Assembly (NCBI GenBank): GCA_905221605.1
Contig: CAJNDS010000469.1
Span: 201,001 to 265,000 of the forward strand
Length of the DNA stretch: 64,000 bases
Reading direction: 5' to 3'
Origin: Symbiodinium natans
Lineage: Eukaryota > Sar > Dinophyceae > Suessiales > Symbiodiniaceae
A program made the position numbers and the translations under genes. Below, piece after piece: positions 18,951-28,554 of the stretch. The notes beneath the pieces were generated by a model, which ran no database searches, had not been told where the DNA came from, and saw nothing but the letters and a program-made list of their open reading frames with translations. Every line of letters begins with the position of its first letter. The first letter of the stretch is position 1.

Positions 18951-19533
18951 GGGTTTAGGGTTTAGGGTTTAGGGTTTAGGGTTTCGGGTTTGGGGTCTAG
19001 GGTGTAAGGTTTGGGGTCTAGGGTTTAGGGGCAGTAGGGGTAGTAGGGGTTGTAGGGGTGGTAGGGGTTAGAGGGGTTTTAGGGGGTTTAACGGGTTGAG
19101 GGGATGCAGGGCCTTAGGGTTTAGAGCTGTGGGGGTTTGAGGGAAATAGGGTTTAGGGTGAATGGCTCAGTGTCTGGCAACGGGGTTACTTTAGGACTAG
19201 GGTTTACGGACCCACGGGAAGTCAGCATAGCTTAACCCGAAACCCCTCAAGCCCCAAACCCCAGACCCTAAAGAGACTCCAAACCCTAAACCCTAAACTA
19301 AACCCTAGACCCTAAATCCTAAACACCCACGTTCCGAAATTCCTGGGTACGTAGCCTCAGATATCAAACGCCCAAGCCCGAAGACTACTACAGGGCTAAA
19401 GGTTCCGTGAGAGGAGCCCGATGCCCTAAACCCTAAACCCTAAACCCTAAACCCTAAACCCTAAACCCGAAACCCCAAACCCGAAACCCTAAACCCTAAA
19501 CCCAGGCCCTAAACCCTAAACCCTAAACCCCAG
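18951..19533. repeat. TTTAGGG, GTAGGGG and CCCTAAA tracts
   Basis: TTTAGGG at 18950-18990, a run of GTAGGGGTA-like units near 19026-19065 and CCCTAAA at 19425-19530. No supported gene. Confidence 0.6.
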
Positions 19534-19636
19534 AAAGACCGAGCCACAGCTGCGGATGAGCTTGCCATGTCGATGGGCCGCGAGGAGCTGGAGCTCGACC
19601 TGGTCTTTTTGGGGTCCCTGAGGCCGAAGAGACAGG
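19534..19636 (+). CDS. coding exon, function unknown
   Basis: Preceded by aaccccag. 34 codons: KDRATAADELAMSMGREELE then LDLVFLGSLRPKRQ, ending at CAGG before GTTTAGGG. Strong Glu/Leu helical character. Confidence 0.6.
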
Positions 19637-20100
19637 GTTTAGGGTTTAGGGTTCAGGGTTTAGGGTTTAGGGTTTAGGGTTTGAGGCTTAGGGCTTATAG
19701 GCTTAGGATTTGGGGTTGAGGGTTTAAGGCTTAGGATTTAGGGTTTGGGGTTAGGGCTTCGGGTTTAGGGTTTAAGGTTTAGGGCTTAAGATTTAAGGGA
19801 TGGGGTTGCAGGGGATGGTCCCGAGCCCCGGGGTTGAGGGTTAGGGCCATCCCGACGGAAGGGCAAGCCAAAACCCTAAAGCCCCAAACCCTAAACCCTA
19901 AACCCCTGGACCCTTATAAACCCTATACCCTAAACCCGAAAACCCGAAAACCTGAACCCTAAACCCTAAACCCTAAACCCCTAAATCCTAAAACCTAAAC
20001 CCTAAGCTCTAAATCCTAAAACTTGAACCCTAAACCCTAAACCCTAAACCCCTAAACCCTAAACCCTAAACCCTAAAACCCTAAACACTGAACCCAACTT
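19637..20100. repeat. degenerate TTTAGGG then CCCTAAA tracts
   Basis: TTTAGGG variants at 19637-19800 and CCCTAAA variants at 19870-20090 with little unique sequence between. Confidence 0.7.
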
Positions 20101-20164
20101 CCTGCGCCCGGGCCGCGAAGCGCTGGGGTGGCTCGGCTCGTGAGCTGGGGGTCCTGGCTTTCGA
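20101..20164 (-). CDS. candidate coding exon
   Basis: Minus-strand acceptor cgaaagccag followed by G, then TPSSRAEPPQRFAARAQEV. A second frame is open. GC-rich island between arrays. Confidence 0.35.
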
Positions 20165-20280
20165 AAAGGGTTCAGGGTTCAGGGTTCAGGGTTCAGGGTT
20201 CAGGGTTCAGGGTTCAGGGTTCAGGGTTCAGGGTTCAGGGTTCAGGGTTTAGGGTTTAGGGTTTAGGGTTTAGGGTTTAA
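20165..20280. repeat. TTCAGGG array grading into TTTAGGG
   Basis: About twelve TTCAGGG units followed by TTTAGGG units and a poly-C tract (20281-20295). Confidence 0.9.
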
Positions 20281-20389
20281 CCCCCCCCCCCCCCCGCGCC
20301 TTTGACTATTCTTTTTGCAACTATGAACTTTTTGTATGGTATTTTCTTCACACATTTTGCTTTTTGTGGATTACTATGATGCTATCGAT

Positions 20390-20614
20390 CTACGCATGTT
20401 TGTTTTTTTTTGGTTTTTGCAGGGGAAACATTCCAAGGTTTAGGGAATTTGAGTTCCCTGTAAGAAGGGCTGGCGGCTTGCCTCTTCGGGTTTGAATTGA
20501 CGTCTCGGGTTTATGAGTTTCCGAAACATGGGGCTTAGGCATGAGATTCATGTTAGATGACAGGGTTCTTAAGGCAGGGGGGTTCAAGGGGGGAATGTAT
20601 CCCAAGGTTCCCAA
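20390..20614 (-). CDS. weak open frame
   Basis: A 74-codon minus frame includes MNLMPKPHVSETHKPETSIQ and TRRGKPPALLTGNSNSLN, which read like protein, but no splice sites or start can be defended. Confidence 0.25.
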   Translation of the reverse strand: MGTLGYIPPLNPPALRTLSSNMNLMPKPHVSETHKPETSIQTRRGKPPALLTGNSNSLNLGMFPLQKPKKNKHA

Positions 20615-20828
20615 ATACTCCCCACTACTCCCTAAAGCTGAGCTTCCCTTTCAGGTTCCCTAAGTACCTCCCATGAAGCCCACTCCCTTGAAGAACCCTA
20701 TAATTCGAGCTTAGGGCTTTCGAATTTTCAGGGCTTGGGCTCTTACGGCTTCTGGAGTCTCCAAAGCGTCGACCCTATAAGAACACCAGCCATGCCACCA
20801 TGACTGTTCCTCTTGGGGCCCTAAAACC

Positions 20829-20926
20829 TTACTGGCCCAAAGCCCAAGGAAGTAAAAGTTGAAACTTTCAGAATAGACTACCTATAAGAAGCCCAAAAGT
20901 TGAAAAGTTGGGTTTTGAGCCAGTAA
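20829..20926. mobile_element. palindromic element, family I (copy 2)
   Basis: Nearly base-for-base the same as the copy at 13227-13325 (CTACCTATAAG here, CTACCTTATAAG there). Flanks AAAACC and GAAACG are an imperfect duplication. Confidence 0.9.
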
Positions 20927-21269
20927 GAAACGTAAACCCCCAGCCTTCGACTCTTTCCCCCCCCCCTCCCCCACCCCACAAAAAAGACAAACAAGCAAAA
21001 ACACAAATCCACCCTAAACCGAAAAAACTGAACCCGAAACCCGACATCGCCGAATCCCCTAACTGCCCCACGTGCCCGCCTTTTGGCAGAGTCTCAACCT
21101 CTGGGTAGCGAACGAAATAGTCCTCGAAAGCGCATTTAGGCTTTGTTTGGGTTCATGCAAATAGTCCTCGAGCTTCTTGGGCTCTGGGGAAGGGTCTACT
21201 GTTCGGGCTTAGGCTTGAGGGTTTTGGGTTTTTTTGGGGTGTAGTGCGCCCATATCCCGCGCTTAAAAG

Positions 21270-21366
21270 CGCTTCACACCTTGCGGATGTCCTGTGTCCC
21301 TTTGTAAATATACTTTAGGATTTAGGACCTCCCAAAACCCTATTCTAATTTTTCAGGCCCCTATCT
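21270..21366. mobile_element. family E, right part (copy 3)
   Basis: GTCCCTTTGTAAATATACTTTAG through AACCCTATTCTAATTTTTCAG and GGCCCCTA. The left inverted repeat is missing. Its CAG followed by G is the likely acceptor of the next exon. Confidence 0.7.
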
Positions 21367-21620
21367 GCATGGTTGTTTGTGGGAAGGACATGTCTAGAGT
21401 GAGAGGTTCAGGACTGTGTTCGGGGTCTGAGTCCTTCCGACTTCTCAAGCTCCTTGAAAGAAGACCACTCAAAGTGAGATTGCCAGTCTGGAGGAGGGCC
21501 CCGGTCCACCGGCTAGACAGGCGTGCGACCAAGACACCTCAGGTTATCCTTACCCGCCGCGCTGTCCCCCTCACAGATGAGGGGGAGGCGGCTGTGCGCC
21601 ACGTTCCATGTGCTTTCTGA
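21357..21620 (+). CDS. terminal coding exon, basic
   Basis: Starts right after ttttcag at the family E right end and runs 87 codons to TGA. It includes APICMVVCGKDMSRVRG, FRLLKLLERRPLKVRLPVW and PLTDEGEAAVRHVPCAF. Very Arg-rich, function not recognised. The same element-derived CAG starts a terminal exon at 35367. Confidence 0.55.
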   Translation, partial: APICMVVCGKDMSRVRGSGLCSGSESFRLLKLLERRPLKVRLPVWRRAPVHRLDRRATKTPQVILTRRAVPLTDEGEAAVRHVPCAF

Positions 21621-21733
21621 TGCACGCATCGGGGCTGTGGTGATGGTAACTCACTCCTAAGCCCTGCCCTCTATCTCAACCCTAGCCTTACATGTACAGA
21701 TCCTGAATAGCCCCAGGCCGCCGAGACCCTAAA

Positions 21734-21831
21734 CTTGGGATGCTCCCCCTGGAACAGTCCTGAAGTGGGATTCTAGGGTATCCCCTATAATCCCGATTAG
21801 GAACTGTTAGCATAAAGGAGGAACATCCCAA
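21734..21831. mobile_element. palindromic element, family B (copy 2)
   Basis: CTTGGGATGCTCCCCC to GGAGGAACATCCCAA, with ATTAGGAACTGTTAG at the right. Confidence 0.75.
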
Positions 21832-21884
21832 CCTAAACTCTGAACCCTAGACATTAAACCCTAAACCCTAAACCCTATAGACCC

Positions 21885-21986
21885 ATGACAGCCCGAGCGT
21901 TCGGTGGCAAGTTGCCAGCCAACCTCCAGGGCGCAGGGGTTGCATCATGCGTGGGCGAGTTTCAGCTTAAGGGGTTGTCGTACGAT
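21885..21986 (+). CDS. 5' coding exon with start codon
   Basis: ATG opens 34 codons: MTARAFGGKLPANLQGAGVA then SCVGEFQLKGLSYD, followed by GTACTT (GT donor, phase 0) and a CCCTAAA array. Reads as a compact domain start. Not recognised. Confidence 0.55.
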
Positions 21987-22105
21987 GTACTTCTAAACCC
22001 TAAACCCTAAACCCTAAACCCTAAACCCTAAACCTTAAACCCTAAACCTAAACCCTAATTCCCAAACCCTTTAGGCGCTGAAAGAACTAGGGGCGTCTTT
22101 TCCCT

Positions 22106-22224
22106 AGACTCAGGCCCAAGAGTAGCCTAGGAATAACAAGGGTACCCTTTTCGGTTTAAAGGGGACGATAAGGGCAACCAAAACCCAATAAAATGGAATA
22201 AGTGTCCACTCCGGGTCCTAGTTA
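22106..22224. mobile_element. palindromic element, family G (copy 1)
   Basis: CAGGCCCAAGAGTAGCCTAGG at the left and CACTCCGGGTCCTAG at the right, with core AACAAGGGTACCCTTTTCGG. The same family forms intron 2 of the transporter at 35.9-36.0 kb. Confidence 0.8.
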
Positions 22225-22267
22225 CCCTAAACCCTAGACCCTAAACCCGAAATCCTAAACCCCAAAC

Positions 22268-22342
22268 CCTTCATTTGCCACCGGAGTGTCTTCCAGGCGG
22301 ATCACCCGGTGCTCGGGGTCTTTCAAGTTCAACACGTAGAAC
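22268..22342 (-). CDS. coding exon, function unknown
   Basis: Minus-strand acceptor cccccccgag followed by G, then FYVLNLKDPEHRVIRLED and TPVANE, ending GG before GTTTGGGG. A clearly protein-like beta-strand pattern. Confidence 0.65.
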
Positions 22343-22369
22343 CTCGGGGGGGCGATCCACAACTTGAGG

Positions 22370-22760
22370 GTTTAGGGTTTAGGGTTTAGCGTTTAGGGTT
22401 TAGGGTAACCCAGAGTAGACCCGTATCCCTTGTTTTTTTCAGGGTATAGGGTTCAGGGTTTAGGCTAACTAGGACCCAGAGTAGACCCTTATTCCTTTCT
22501 TTTTTTCTCAGGGTTTAGGATTTAGGGCTTGGGCACCCTTATTCCCCCTTGTTTTCAGGGTTTAGGGATTAGGGTAACTCGGGTTTAGGTGTAGGGTTTA
22601 GGGTTTAGGGTTTACTGTTTAGGGTTTAGGCTATTTAGGGTTTAGGGTTTAGCGTTTGGTTACGACTGGCATACTAAGGCTCTGGGCTTTTGGGATTCGG
22701 GAGGGGGAGGGATGTAACGATTTAGGGCTCGCAGCACCGTAGCAACCTGCAATCCGAGAG
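22370..22760. repeat. TTTAGGG runs with (C/T)CCTT spacers
   Basis: Three diverged copies of a unit with AACCCAGAGTAGACCC, (C/T)TTGTTTTT and a TTTAGGG run, at about 22410-22560. The AGAGTAGACCC part resembles family G ends. Confidence 0.6.
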
Positions 22761-22837
22761 CCTCAGAACTGCACTGATGCCAGAAAGATTTCAAGAAAAC
22801 TAAACCCTGTCCCTGTAAACCCTGTAAACCCTAAACC

Positions 22838-23022
22838 GCACAAACACGCACGCGCACACACACACACACACATGCTCTCGCTCGTTCTCGCTCTCTCTCT
22901 CTCTCTTTCTCTTTCTCTCTTTCTCTTTCTCTCTTTCTCTTTCTCGCTCTCTCTCTCTCTCTCTGTCTCTTTCTCTGTTCTCTTTCTCGTTCTCTTCATC
23001 TTTCTCTCTCTCTCTCTCTCGC

Positions 23023-23053
<31 letters not shown>

Positions 23054-23090
23054 TTTTGTTTCACTCTCTCTCTCTCTCTCTTTGAGAAAG
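22838..23090. repeat. (CA)n then CT/CTTT/CTCG microsatellite
   Basis: CA repeats at 22855-22872 followed by about 210 bp of CTCTCT, CTTTCT and GCTC units. All long frames here are repeat translations. Confidence 0.95.
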
Positions 23091-23307
23091 GCGGGCAAGG
23101 ATGCAGGCCTTAACATTCGTTCACCCTCCGGCCTGCAGTTCAGGATTCAGGTCTGAAGCCTAAGCGCTACACCCCTGAGCCCTAGACACCAACTAAGCCC
23201 GAAACCCTGAGCCCTCCAAAAGACAAGACCAAACCCCATAAACTGTTAGCCTCCAAAAGCAAAAAATGGACAGCAAAGCCAAAAAACCCCTAAAACCCCA
23301 ATCTCTT

Positions 23308-23403
23308 CTAGGATGGCCCATAAATCCCTCAGGAAAACATCCCTGAGTATGATCCTCTTAAACCCAATAAAGGAGATGTGAAATATCCCGGGAGCCTACC
23401 TAG
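23308..23403. mobile_element. palindromic element, family H (copy 1), with target duplication
   Basis: CTAGGATGGCCC to GAGCCTACCTAG, flanked by TCTT on both sides (23304-23307 and 23404-23407). Core AACCCAATAAAGGAGATG. The same family forms the intron at 46.53-46.64 kb. Confidence 0.85.
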
Positions 23404-23624
23404 TCTTGATGCTTTGTTGCGAGGGAGTCGGGGACATCAACCCAGACCCTGGTCTGGAATCAGGGTGTTGGGTTTGCAGGGGTTGTGGGGGTTGCAGGGT
23501 GTGTAGGGTTTACAGGGTTTTTAGGGTTTATAGGGTTTATATTTATATTCACAGAGCTTGTAGGGTACAGGGTCTGTTTAAAGGGTTGATTTATAGGGTT
23601 TGTAGGGTTTGTAGGTTTAGGGTT

Positions 23625-23712
23625 TAAACCCTAAACCCTAAACCCTAAACCCTAAGCCCTAAGCCCTAAACCCTAAACCCTAAACCCTAAACCCTAAACC
23701 CTAAAAGGTTGC
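23625..23712. repeat. CCCTAAA/CCCTAAG array
   Basis: Array ending at a minus exon. Confidence 0.9.
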
Positions 23713-23761
23713 CAGGCCAGGGCGCCCATCAAGGCCAACCAGGTACACGGTCTCACCGATT
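23713..23761 (-). CDS. coding exon, function unknown
   Basis: Minus-strand acceptor cccaacgccag, then IGETVYLVGLDGRPGL, ending at GCAACC, a GC donor. The intron continues TTTTAGGG. Short but very protein-like. Confidence 0.5.
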
Positions 23762-24346
23762 CTGGCGTTGGGAGGTTGGGTTTAGGGTTTAAGGTTTAGG
23801 GTTTAGGGTTTAGGGTTTAGGGTTTAGGGTTTAGGGCTTAGGGGTTAGGGTTTAGGGTTTCGGGTTTAGGGTCTAGGGTTTAGGGACTCAGTTGGCCCTA
23901 CAACCCTACAACAGTAAAGCATTTACAATCCCGACGCCTTCCACCACGTATAAAGCCTCAGAAACCCGAACCCTGGACGCAAGTTCCTCTCTTCTGCCTA
24001 GACCTCAAGATTCTAGCTGCAGCTCTTTCTGGGGTCCCCCCCAAAAAAACGAAATAAAGAAAAAGACACAACAAAAAAACACAGAAAGCAAAAACAAAAA
24101 AAATGAGCTACAAGCGGGGGCCCAGGTGGTGTGCAGCTCTCAACTTTCCACGAAACCATTCTGCCCCTAAACCTTGAACCCTGTTCTGGACAAGGAGCTT
24201 TGGGACTTGAGGGTAGAGTTTAGGGGATTTAGGGTTTAGGGTTTAGGGTTTAGGGCTTGGGGTTTCGCGTTTAGGGTTTAGGGGGTTTAGCGTTCAGCAC
24301 TTAGGGCTTAGGGTACCCCAAACCCTGAACCCTGAACCCTAAAAAC
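23762..24346. repeat. TTTAGGG arrays with unique A-rich block
   Basis: TTTAGGG at 23785-23880; unique 23890-24180 including a C(n)A(n)-like tract near 24037; further TTTAGGG at 24225-24310. The 92-codon plus frame here is Lys/Asn low complexity and not supported. Confidence 0.5.
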
Positions 24347-24433
24347 CGCATGCCACCATGGCTTGCCTGACAAAGTCGCCAATGGTCATCGAGGCGTGGT
24401 CGATGCCTCCGAGTACACCAACGGAGGAGACGT
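24347..24433 (-). CDS. coding exon, function unknown
   Basis: Minus-strand acceptor acaccctgcag, then VSSVGVLGGIDHASMTIGDF and VRQAMVAC, ending at a GT donor (GTTTTTAGGG). The plus strand is also open (PDKVANGHRGVV), but splice sites favour minus. Confidence 0.55.
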
Positions 24434-24558
24434 CTGCAGGGTGTGTTTGGGGTTTCGGGTTAAGTCATCATTGATTACCAGGGTTTGTGTGGTTCATAGG
24501 GTTTGCAGGGTTTTTAAGGGGGTTCACAGGGTTTTTGTAGGGCTTATAGGGTTTATTC

Positions 24559-24683
24559 CTGGTAGCCCCGTAGCCATAGGATAATAAGGGCACCCTTTTT
24601 GGAGGTTGGTTACTTTACAAGGGAACCTGAAACCAAAACAAAGGTTTTAGGATTTAGGGTTTAGGTACCACTGGGCTACCAAG
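24559..24683. mobile_element. family A (copy 5) with internal telomere-like insertion
   Basis: CTGGTAGCCCCGTAGCC to CTGGGCTACCAAG. Between the usual AAACCAAAACAA and GGTACCACTGGG lies TTTTAGGATTTAGGGTTTAG, absent from other copies. Confidence 0.85.
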
Positions 24684-24811
24684 TATAGGGTATCGGACTG
24701 CATGCGGGGAGTTGACAGAATTATAAGGCTCTACATGGGCTCTCGGGTCGTAGGGGCCTTTTGAACTTTGTGGGGTTTAGGGTTTAGGGTTTAGGGTTCG
24801 CTCGATTTCAG

Positions 24812-24842
24812 GCCATACCACGAGCCTGTCATCATGCCTTAG
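24812..24842 (+). CDS. candidate short terminal exon
   Basis: Acceptor gctcgatttcag followed by G, then PYHEPVIMP and TAG. Short, so weak. Confidence 0.35.
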
Positions 24843-24849
24843 AAACCCA

Positions 24850-25297
24850 AAATCCTAAACCCTAAACCCTAAATCCTAAACCCCTAAAAGCCCGAGCCCT
24901 GCACGCACGCCTCTACAGCGTGCAGGCCTCGTGCCTACCCCCAAGCTGATCCTTTGGGTGTTTAAGGTTTAAGATGTAGGGTTTAGGGTTTAGGGTTTAG
25001 ATGATTGAACTGAAATCGGGGTTTGCTGTTCAGGGCTTTAAGGTGTAGTACCTCACGGGGCGCATCTGCCCTTCGTAAGGTACAAGGAAACTCCAGGAAG
25101 GACCCCTAGGTTACAGGCCAAGGCCATAGGGTTTGGGGTTTACAGAGCTGATCTGTCAGAGTGTGCAGGCTCAAGCTAGGGTTTAGGGTTTAGAATTTAG
25201 GGTTTAGGGTTTAGGGTTTAGGGTTTAGGGTTTAGGGATTGGCGTTTTGGGGTTTAGGCTTTAGGGTTTAGGGTTTGGGGTTTAGGCTTTCAGGGTT
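24850..25297. repeat. degenerate TTTAGGG tracts
   Basis: CCCTAAA at 24855-24890, TTTAGGG at 24975-25000 and 25170-25290. No supported gene. Confidence 0.5.
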
Positions 25298-25375
25298 TCA
25301 GGGCTGCAGCCCTGAGATTCCCCCGCCAGCGTCGAGCATGTCGGAGGCTTCTCCGTTGGGGGAGTAGCGCGGGGC
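25298..25375 (-). CDS. candidate terminal exon
   Basis: Minus-strand acceptor aagctgccag followed by G, then APRYSPNGEASDMLDAGG and GISGLQP with TGA. Other frames are open, but this is the most protein-like. Confidence 0.45.
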   Translation of the reverse strand, partial: APRYSPNGEASDMLDAGGGISGLQP

Positions 25376-25399
25376 CTGGCAGCTTCTAAAAGGTTTCGT

Positions 25400-25530
25400 A
25401 TACATCTGAAATCTAGAAATACATAAATGTATCTATATGTCTGTGTACACATATATATATATATGTCTGTGTATATGTATACACATCTATATATATATAT
25501 ATATATAATTTATATAATATATGTATAAGA
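25400..25530. repeat. TATA/TGTATA microsatellite
   Basis: AT-rich alternating repeat with ATACACATA interruptions. Confidence 0.9.
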
Positions 25531-25893
25531 ATCTGCGAGCTCACTTTGGACCTTGGACATTCTGTGGTTGGGCCCAGGGATAGGACACTCTGGGTTGGGC
25601 ACTCCAGAGTCAGACGCCAAAAGTTTTTAGGGTTTCAGGGTTTAGGGTTTAGGGTTCAGGGTTTAGGGTTTAGGGTTCAGGGTTTAGGGATGATACTCTG
25701 GGATTAGGAACTCCAGAGGCACGCCGAGTCGGCCCACCCCCTGTGTGACGGGATGCAGGCTGCAGGACTGAGGTTCCGCTGAGCCCGGTGGGCTACACCA
25801 AACCTTAAACCCTAAACCCTAACATCAAGCCCCAAGCCCCCAAGCACCTAAGCCTAAAACCTAAAATCAAGACCCTGTAGACAAACCCTAAAC
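25531..25893. other. unique sequence and TTTAGGG runs, no gene
   Basis: TTTAGGG/TTCAGGG at 25630-25690. The remainder is short-framed. Confidence 0.4.
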
Positions 25894-25979
25894 CTTGGGA
25901 TGCTTCCCCTTAGGCCCTTATACGGGGGGGTAGTATAATCCCTATTCAGGGCTGTTAGTACAAAGGGGCAACATCCCAA
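25894..25979. mobile_element. palindromic element, family B (copy 3)
   Basis: CTTGGGATGCTTCCCC to GGGCAACATCCCAA. The loop is shortened. Confidence 0.7.
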
Positions 25980-26136
25980 CCCTTAAACTCTAAGCCCCAA
26001 ACCCTAAACCCTAAATCCTACACCCTAGACCCTAAACCCTAAGCTTTCCCTTCACCAGGCTTTAAGGACTTCCCTCCTAAACCGTAAAAAACCTTGAAAC
26101 CCTGAAACTCCAACCCCCCCCCCCCTCAGCTGTGGC

Positions 26137-26193
26137 CTGCAAAGCCACGAAGACGTCGTAGAGCCACTCCATCAACTCGGGCCCGTCCTTTAC
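26137..26193 (-). CDS. coding exon, function unknown
   Basis: Minus-strand acceptor cccgaagcttcag followed by G, then 19 codons VKDGPELMEWLYDVFVALQ in phase 0. The donor GCCACAG is a GC site. The frame stays open to the poly-C tract. Confidence 0.55.
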
Positions 26194-26194
26194 C

Positions 26195-26680
26195 TGAAGC
26201 TTCGGGTGCTCGGGTTGAGGGTTTAGGGCTTCGGGTCCAGGGTTTAGGGTTTGGGGCTTCGGGTTTTGGGTTTAGGGCTTAGGGTTTAGGGTTGAGCGTT
26301 TAGGGCTTAGGGTGGAGGGTTTAGGGCTTGGTTTAGGGTATCAGGGTTGAGGGCTTAGGGTGGAGAGGACTGCATGGCTTTGTCGAGCGTAATGGGGTTA
26401 TAGGGCTTACTGCTTTCAGCTGGGTCGAGTGCGATCTGGCTTTAAATAGTTGATATTATATAGGGTTTACAAGGTTTGGGTTGTAGACTTAGGCTGGTGT
26501 GGGGCAAACAGGGTCCGCAATGTTTAGAGGTCCCTAAACCCTAAACCCTAAACCCTAAACCCTAAACCCTAAACCCTAAACCCCAAACCCTAAAGGGTTC
26601 AAGGGCTTGCGGGGCGTATGCAGAGCTCCGCAGCGTGTGAATACCATCTATAGGGCCAAGGGCTTAGGGCTCAGGCTTAG
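26195..26680. repeat. degenerate TTTAGGG tracts and CCCTAAA array
   Basis: TTTAGGG variants at 26215-26365, CCCTAAA at 26530-26595. Confidence 0.6.
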
Positions 26681-26685
26681 GGCTC

Positions 26686-26756
26686 ACGAAAAGGTTCAGC
26701 AAGAGTCTGGCGGGCTGATGTTAGAAGAATGGCCCTCTTTTGGGATTGGGACTCAG
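26686..26756 (+). CDS. candidate coding exon
   Basis: Open frame EKVQQESGGLMLEEWPSFG then IGTQ, ending CAG before GCTTTTGGG (GC donor). The 5' boundary is uncertain. Confidence 0.45.
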
Positions 26757-27090
26757 GCTTTTGGGTTTAGGGTATACATAACCCTAAGCCTAAAACCCTA
26801 ACCCTAAAACCCTAAACCTGCATGTGCCTCGGGTCGCCAATAGGACCAGGGCGCTTCGGGTTAGCGTTCTCACCTGCCAATTTGTAAAGCTACGGGCAAG
26901 CCCTCAACACTATACCCGAAATCCCTGAAACCTCACAGCCCACATAGCAAGGTCTAAGATTTAGGGCTTGGGAGCTAGGTTACGCGGTCTGCTAAACTCT
27001 GTCAACGCCTGACCCTTAGCCCTCTAACCCTAACCCTAAACCCTAAACCCTAAACCCTAAAGCCTGTCCCTGCCCACAACCGCCACCAAG

Positions 27091-27135
27091 GTGCGGGGCA
27101 GCAAATCTGGCGTGCCACTGAGTGCCTGGCCCCAG
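27091..27135 (+). CDS. short coding exon with canonical ends
   Basis: Acceptor caaccgccaccaag followed by G, 15 codons VRGSKSGVPLSAWPQ, donor GTATAAG. Confidence 0.5.
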
Positions 27136-27157
27136 GTATAAGCTGCACAGGATATCT

Positions 27158-27293
27158 AGGGTACTTGGAGGCTCGTGGTGCTCATTGGCCAATTTTTACT
27201 GTACTTATCACCATGTTAGGGCACTTAAGGGGCTTATAAGTGGGTTATAAGCACAGATATAATTGCTAAATAAGTACCATGAACCTCCAAGTA
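27158..27293. mobile_element. palindromic element, family F (copy 4)
   Basis: CTTGGAGGCTCGTGGTGCTC to GTACCATGAACCTCCAAGTA, with core TTAGGGCACTTAAGGGGCTT. It starts where a minus-strand exon stops being protein-like. Confidence 0.85.
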
Positions 27294-27294
27294 T

Positions 27295-27394
27295 GGGGGT
27301 TCGAGATCGTTGATATCCCTCTTCCCACAAGGACGAGCCTTCTTCCTCCAGCATCTGCTCACTTTCCGCACTCAACCCCAAACCCATCCTTGCC
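27295..27394 (-). CDS. coding exon next to family F
   Basis: Minus-strand acceptor agcatgcag followed by G, then ARMGLGLSAESEQMLEEEGS and SLWEEGYQRSRTP. It runs directly into the family F element, which probably forms the following intron. Confidence 0.45.
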
Positions 27395-27404
27395 CTGCAT
27401 GCTC

Positions 27405-27535
27405 TTAGGGTTTAGGGTTTAGGGTTTAGGGTTTAGGGTTTAGGGTTTAGGGTTTAGGGTTTAGGGTTTAGGGGTTAGGGGTTTAGGGTTTAGGGGTTTA
27501 GGGGTTTAGGGGTTTAGGTTTTAGGGTTTAGGGCT
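27405..27535. repeat. TTTAGGG/TTTAGGGG array
   Basis: About nine heptamers then TTTAGGGG octamers. Confidence 0.9.
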
Positions 27536-27984
27536 TTTCGGGATACCCATAATCAGCACGCACACAAGCCCTCGCTTTTGGCTCGGGTCTTCTCGCTTGC
27601 TCGGGATGACCCCCAGCATTTCTCAAACAGGCTGCACCTACGCCACAGGCTTGACGGGGGGGGGGGTTGGGTTTAAGGGTTTAGGGTTTAGGGTTTAGGG
27701 TTTAGGGTTTATAGGGTTTAGGGTTTATAGGGTTTAGGGTTTAGGGTTTAAGCTTTCATGGGTTTCCCTACTACCGCCCTCTATACTGCCCCCCCCCCCC
27801 CCATAGGTTCCCCCTAAAATGACCTTAATTAGGCTTCATCATCATTATCCCTAGATAGCCTTGATTACGCGGGGAGGTGGAGGTGGGGGGGGGGGAGAGG
27901 GGGGGGGTATAGAGTGGGGTAGTAGGGGAACCCATGAGCCCTTCCCATGTTCAGGAGCTTGTGTAGAAAACCCTAAGCCTGCAC
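27536..27984. other. unique sequence with G/C homopolymers
   Basis: G tract at 27656-27666, TTTAGGG at 27680-27745, C tract at 27788-27802, then G-rich GGGGGGAGAGGGG at 27885-27908. No gene supported. Confidence 0.5.
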
Positions 27985-28086
27985 CTTGGGATGATCCCCC
28001 TTATACTAACAGTCCTTAATAGGGATTCTAGTGCCCCCTATTATAATCCCTATCAAGGACTGTTAGTAGAAGGAGGAACATCCCAG
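27985..28086. mobile_element. palindromic element, family B (copy 4)
   Basis: CTTGGGATGATCCCCCTTAT and ACTAACAGTCCTTAATAGGG at the left, CCCTATCAAGGACTGTTAG and GGAGGAACATCCCAG at the right: a long near-perfect hairpin. Its terminal CAG is the acceptor of the next exon. Confidence 0.9.
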
Positions 28087-28188
28087 CCTACACCCCCCCA
28101 AACTCGCAACCGACAACTTCTGGCGGCCGCGGTGCGTTGCCCGCACGCCCACTTTTGGCTGAACGACGAACTTCAGCCACCTGTGCTG
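28087..28188 (+). CDS. coding exon between two elements
   Basis: Begins in phase 0 right after the family B CAG: PTPPQTRNRQLLAAAVRCPH then AHFWLNDELQPPVL, 34 codons, and stops at the family F element. A His/Trp/Asn-containing, clearly protein-like segment. Product not identified. Confidence 0.6.
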
Positions 28189-28283
28189 CTTGGAGGTTCA
28201 GGGTATTTATAACCCTAACTATAACTGTACGTATAAGCCCCCTGAAGTCCCCCAAAGTAGGTTAGAAGTGGACTTACACCAAG
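28189..28283. mobile_element. palindromic element, family F (copy 5), with target duplication
   Basis: CTTGGAGGTTCAGGG to CTTACACCAAG. TGCTG is present on both sides (28184-28188 and 28284-28288). It interrupts an open frame. Confidence 0.85.
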
Positions 28284-28327
28284 TGCTGCTTGGCTGCGCA
28301 GTTCTCTTGGTAGGGTCAGATGGGGCC

Positions 28328-28420
28328 TTACGAAAATGAGGGACCCCTAATTAGTATAGACCCCAAGATAGTAGGATTCCCTTGTGATAAGGACCCCAAT
28401 AAGGTACCCCTAATTTCGGA
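28328..28420. mobile_element. palindromic element, family C (copy 5)
   Basis: TTACGAAAATGAGGGACCCC to GGTACCCCTAATTTCGGA, with core GATAGTAGGATTCCCTTGTG. Confidence 0.8.
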
Positions 28421-28554
28421 AACACCAAAGGTAGAAATGTAGGAGAATATGAAGGTGCCTACTTCCTGCTTTCCCTAAAAAAAGAGCCGGTTAGTTGAGA
28501 GAGTGCTGACCAGGCGTCTGAGCCCCATTAACAATAAACCCAAGGAGAAAGGCA

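Noticed and set aside
22763-23156. 117- and 94-codon frames rich in ERERER or SLSLSL
   Set aside because: Both strands of a CT/GA microsatellite.
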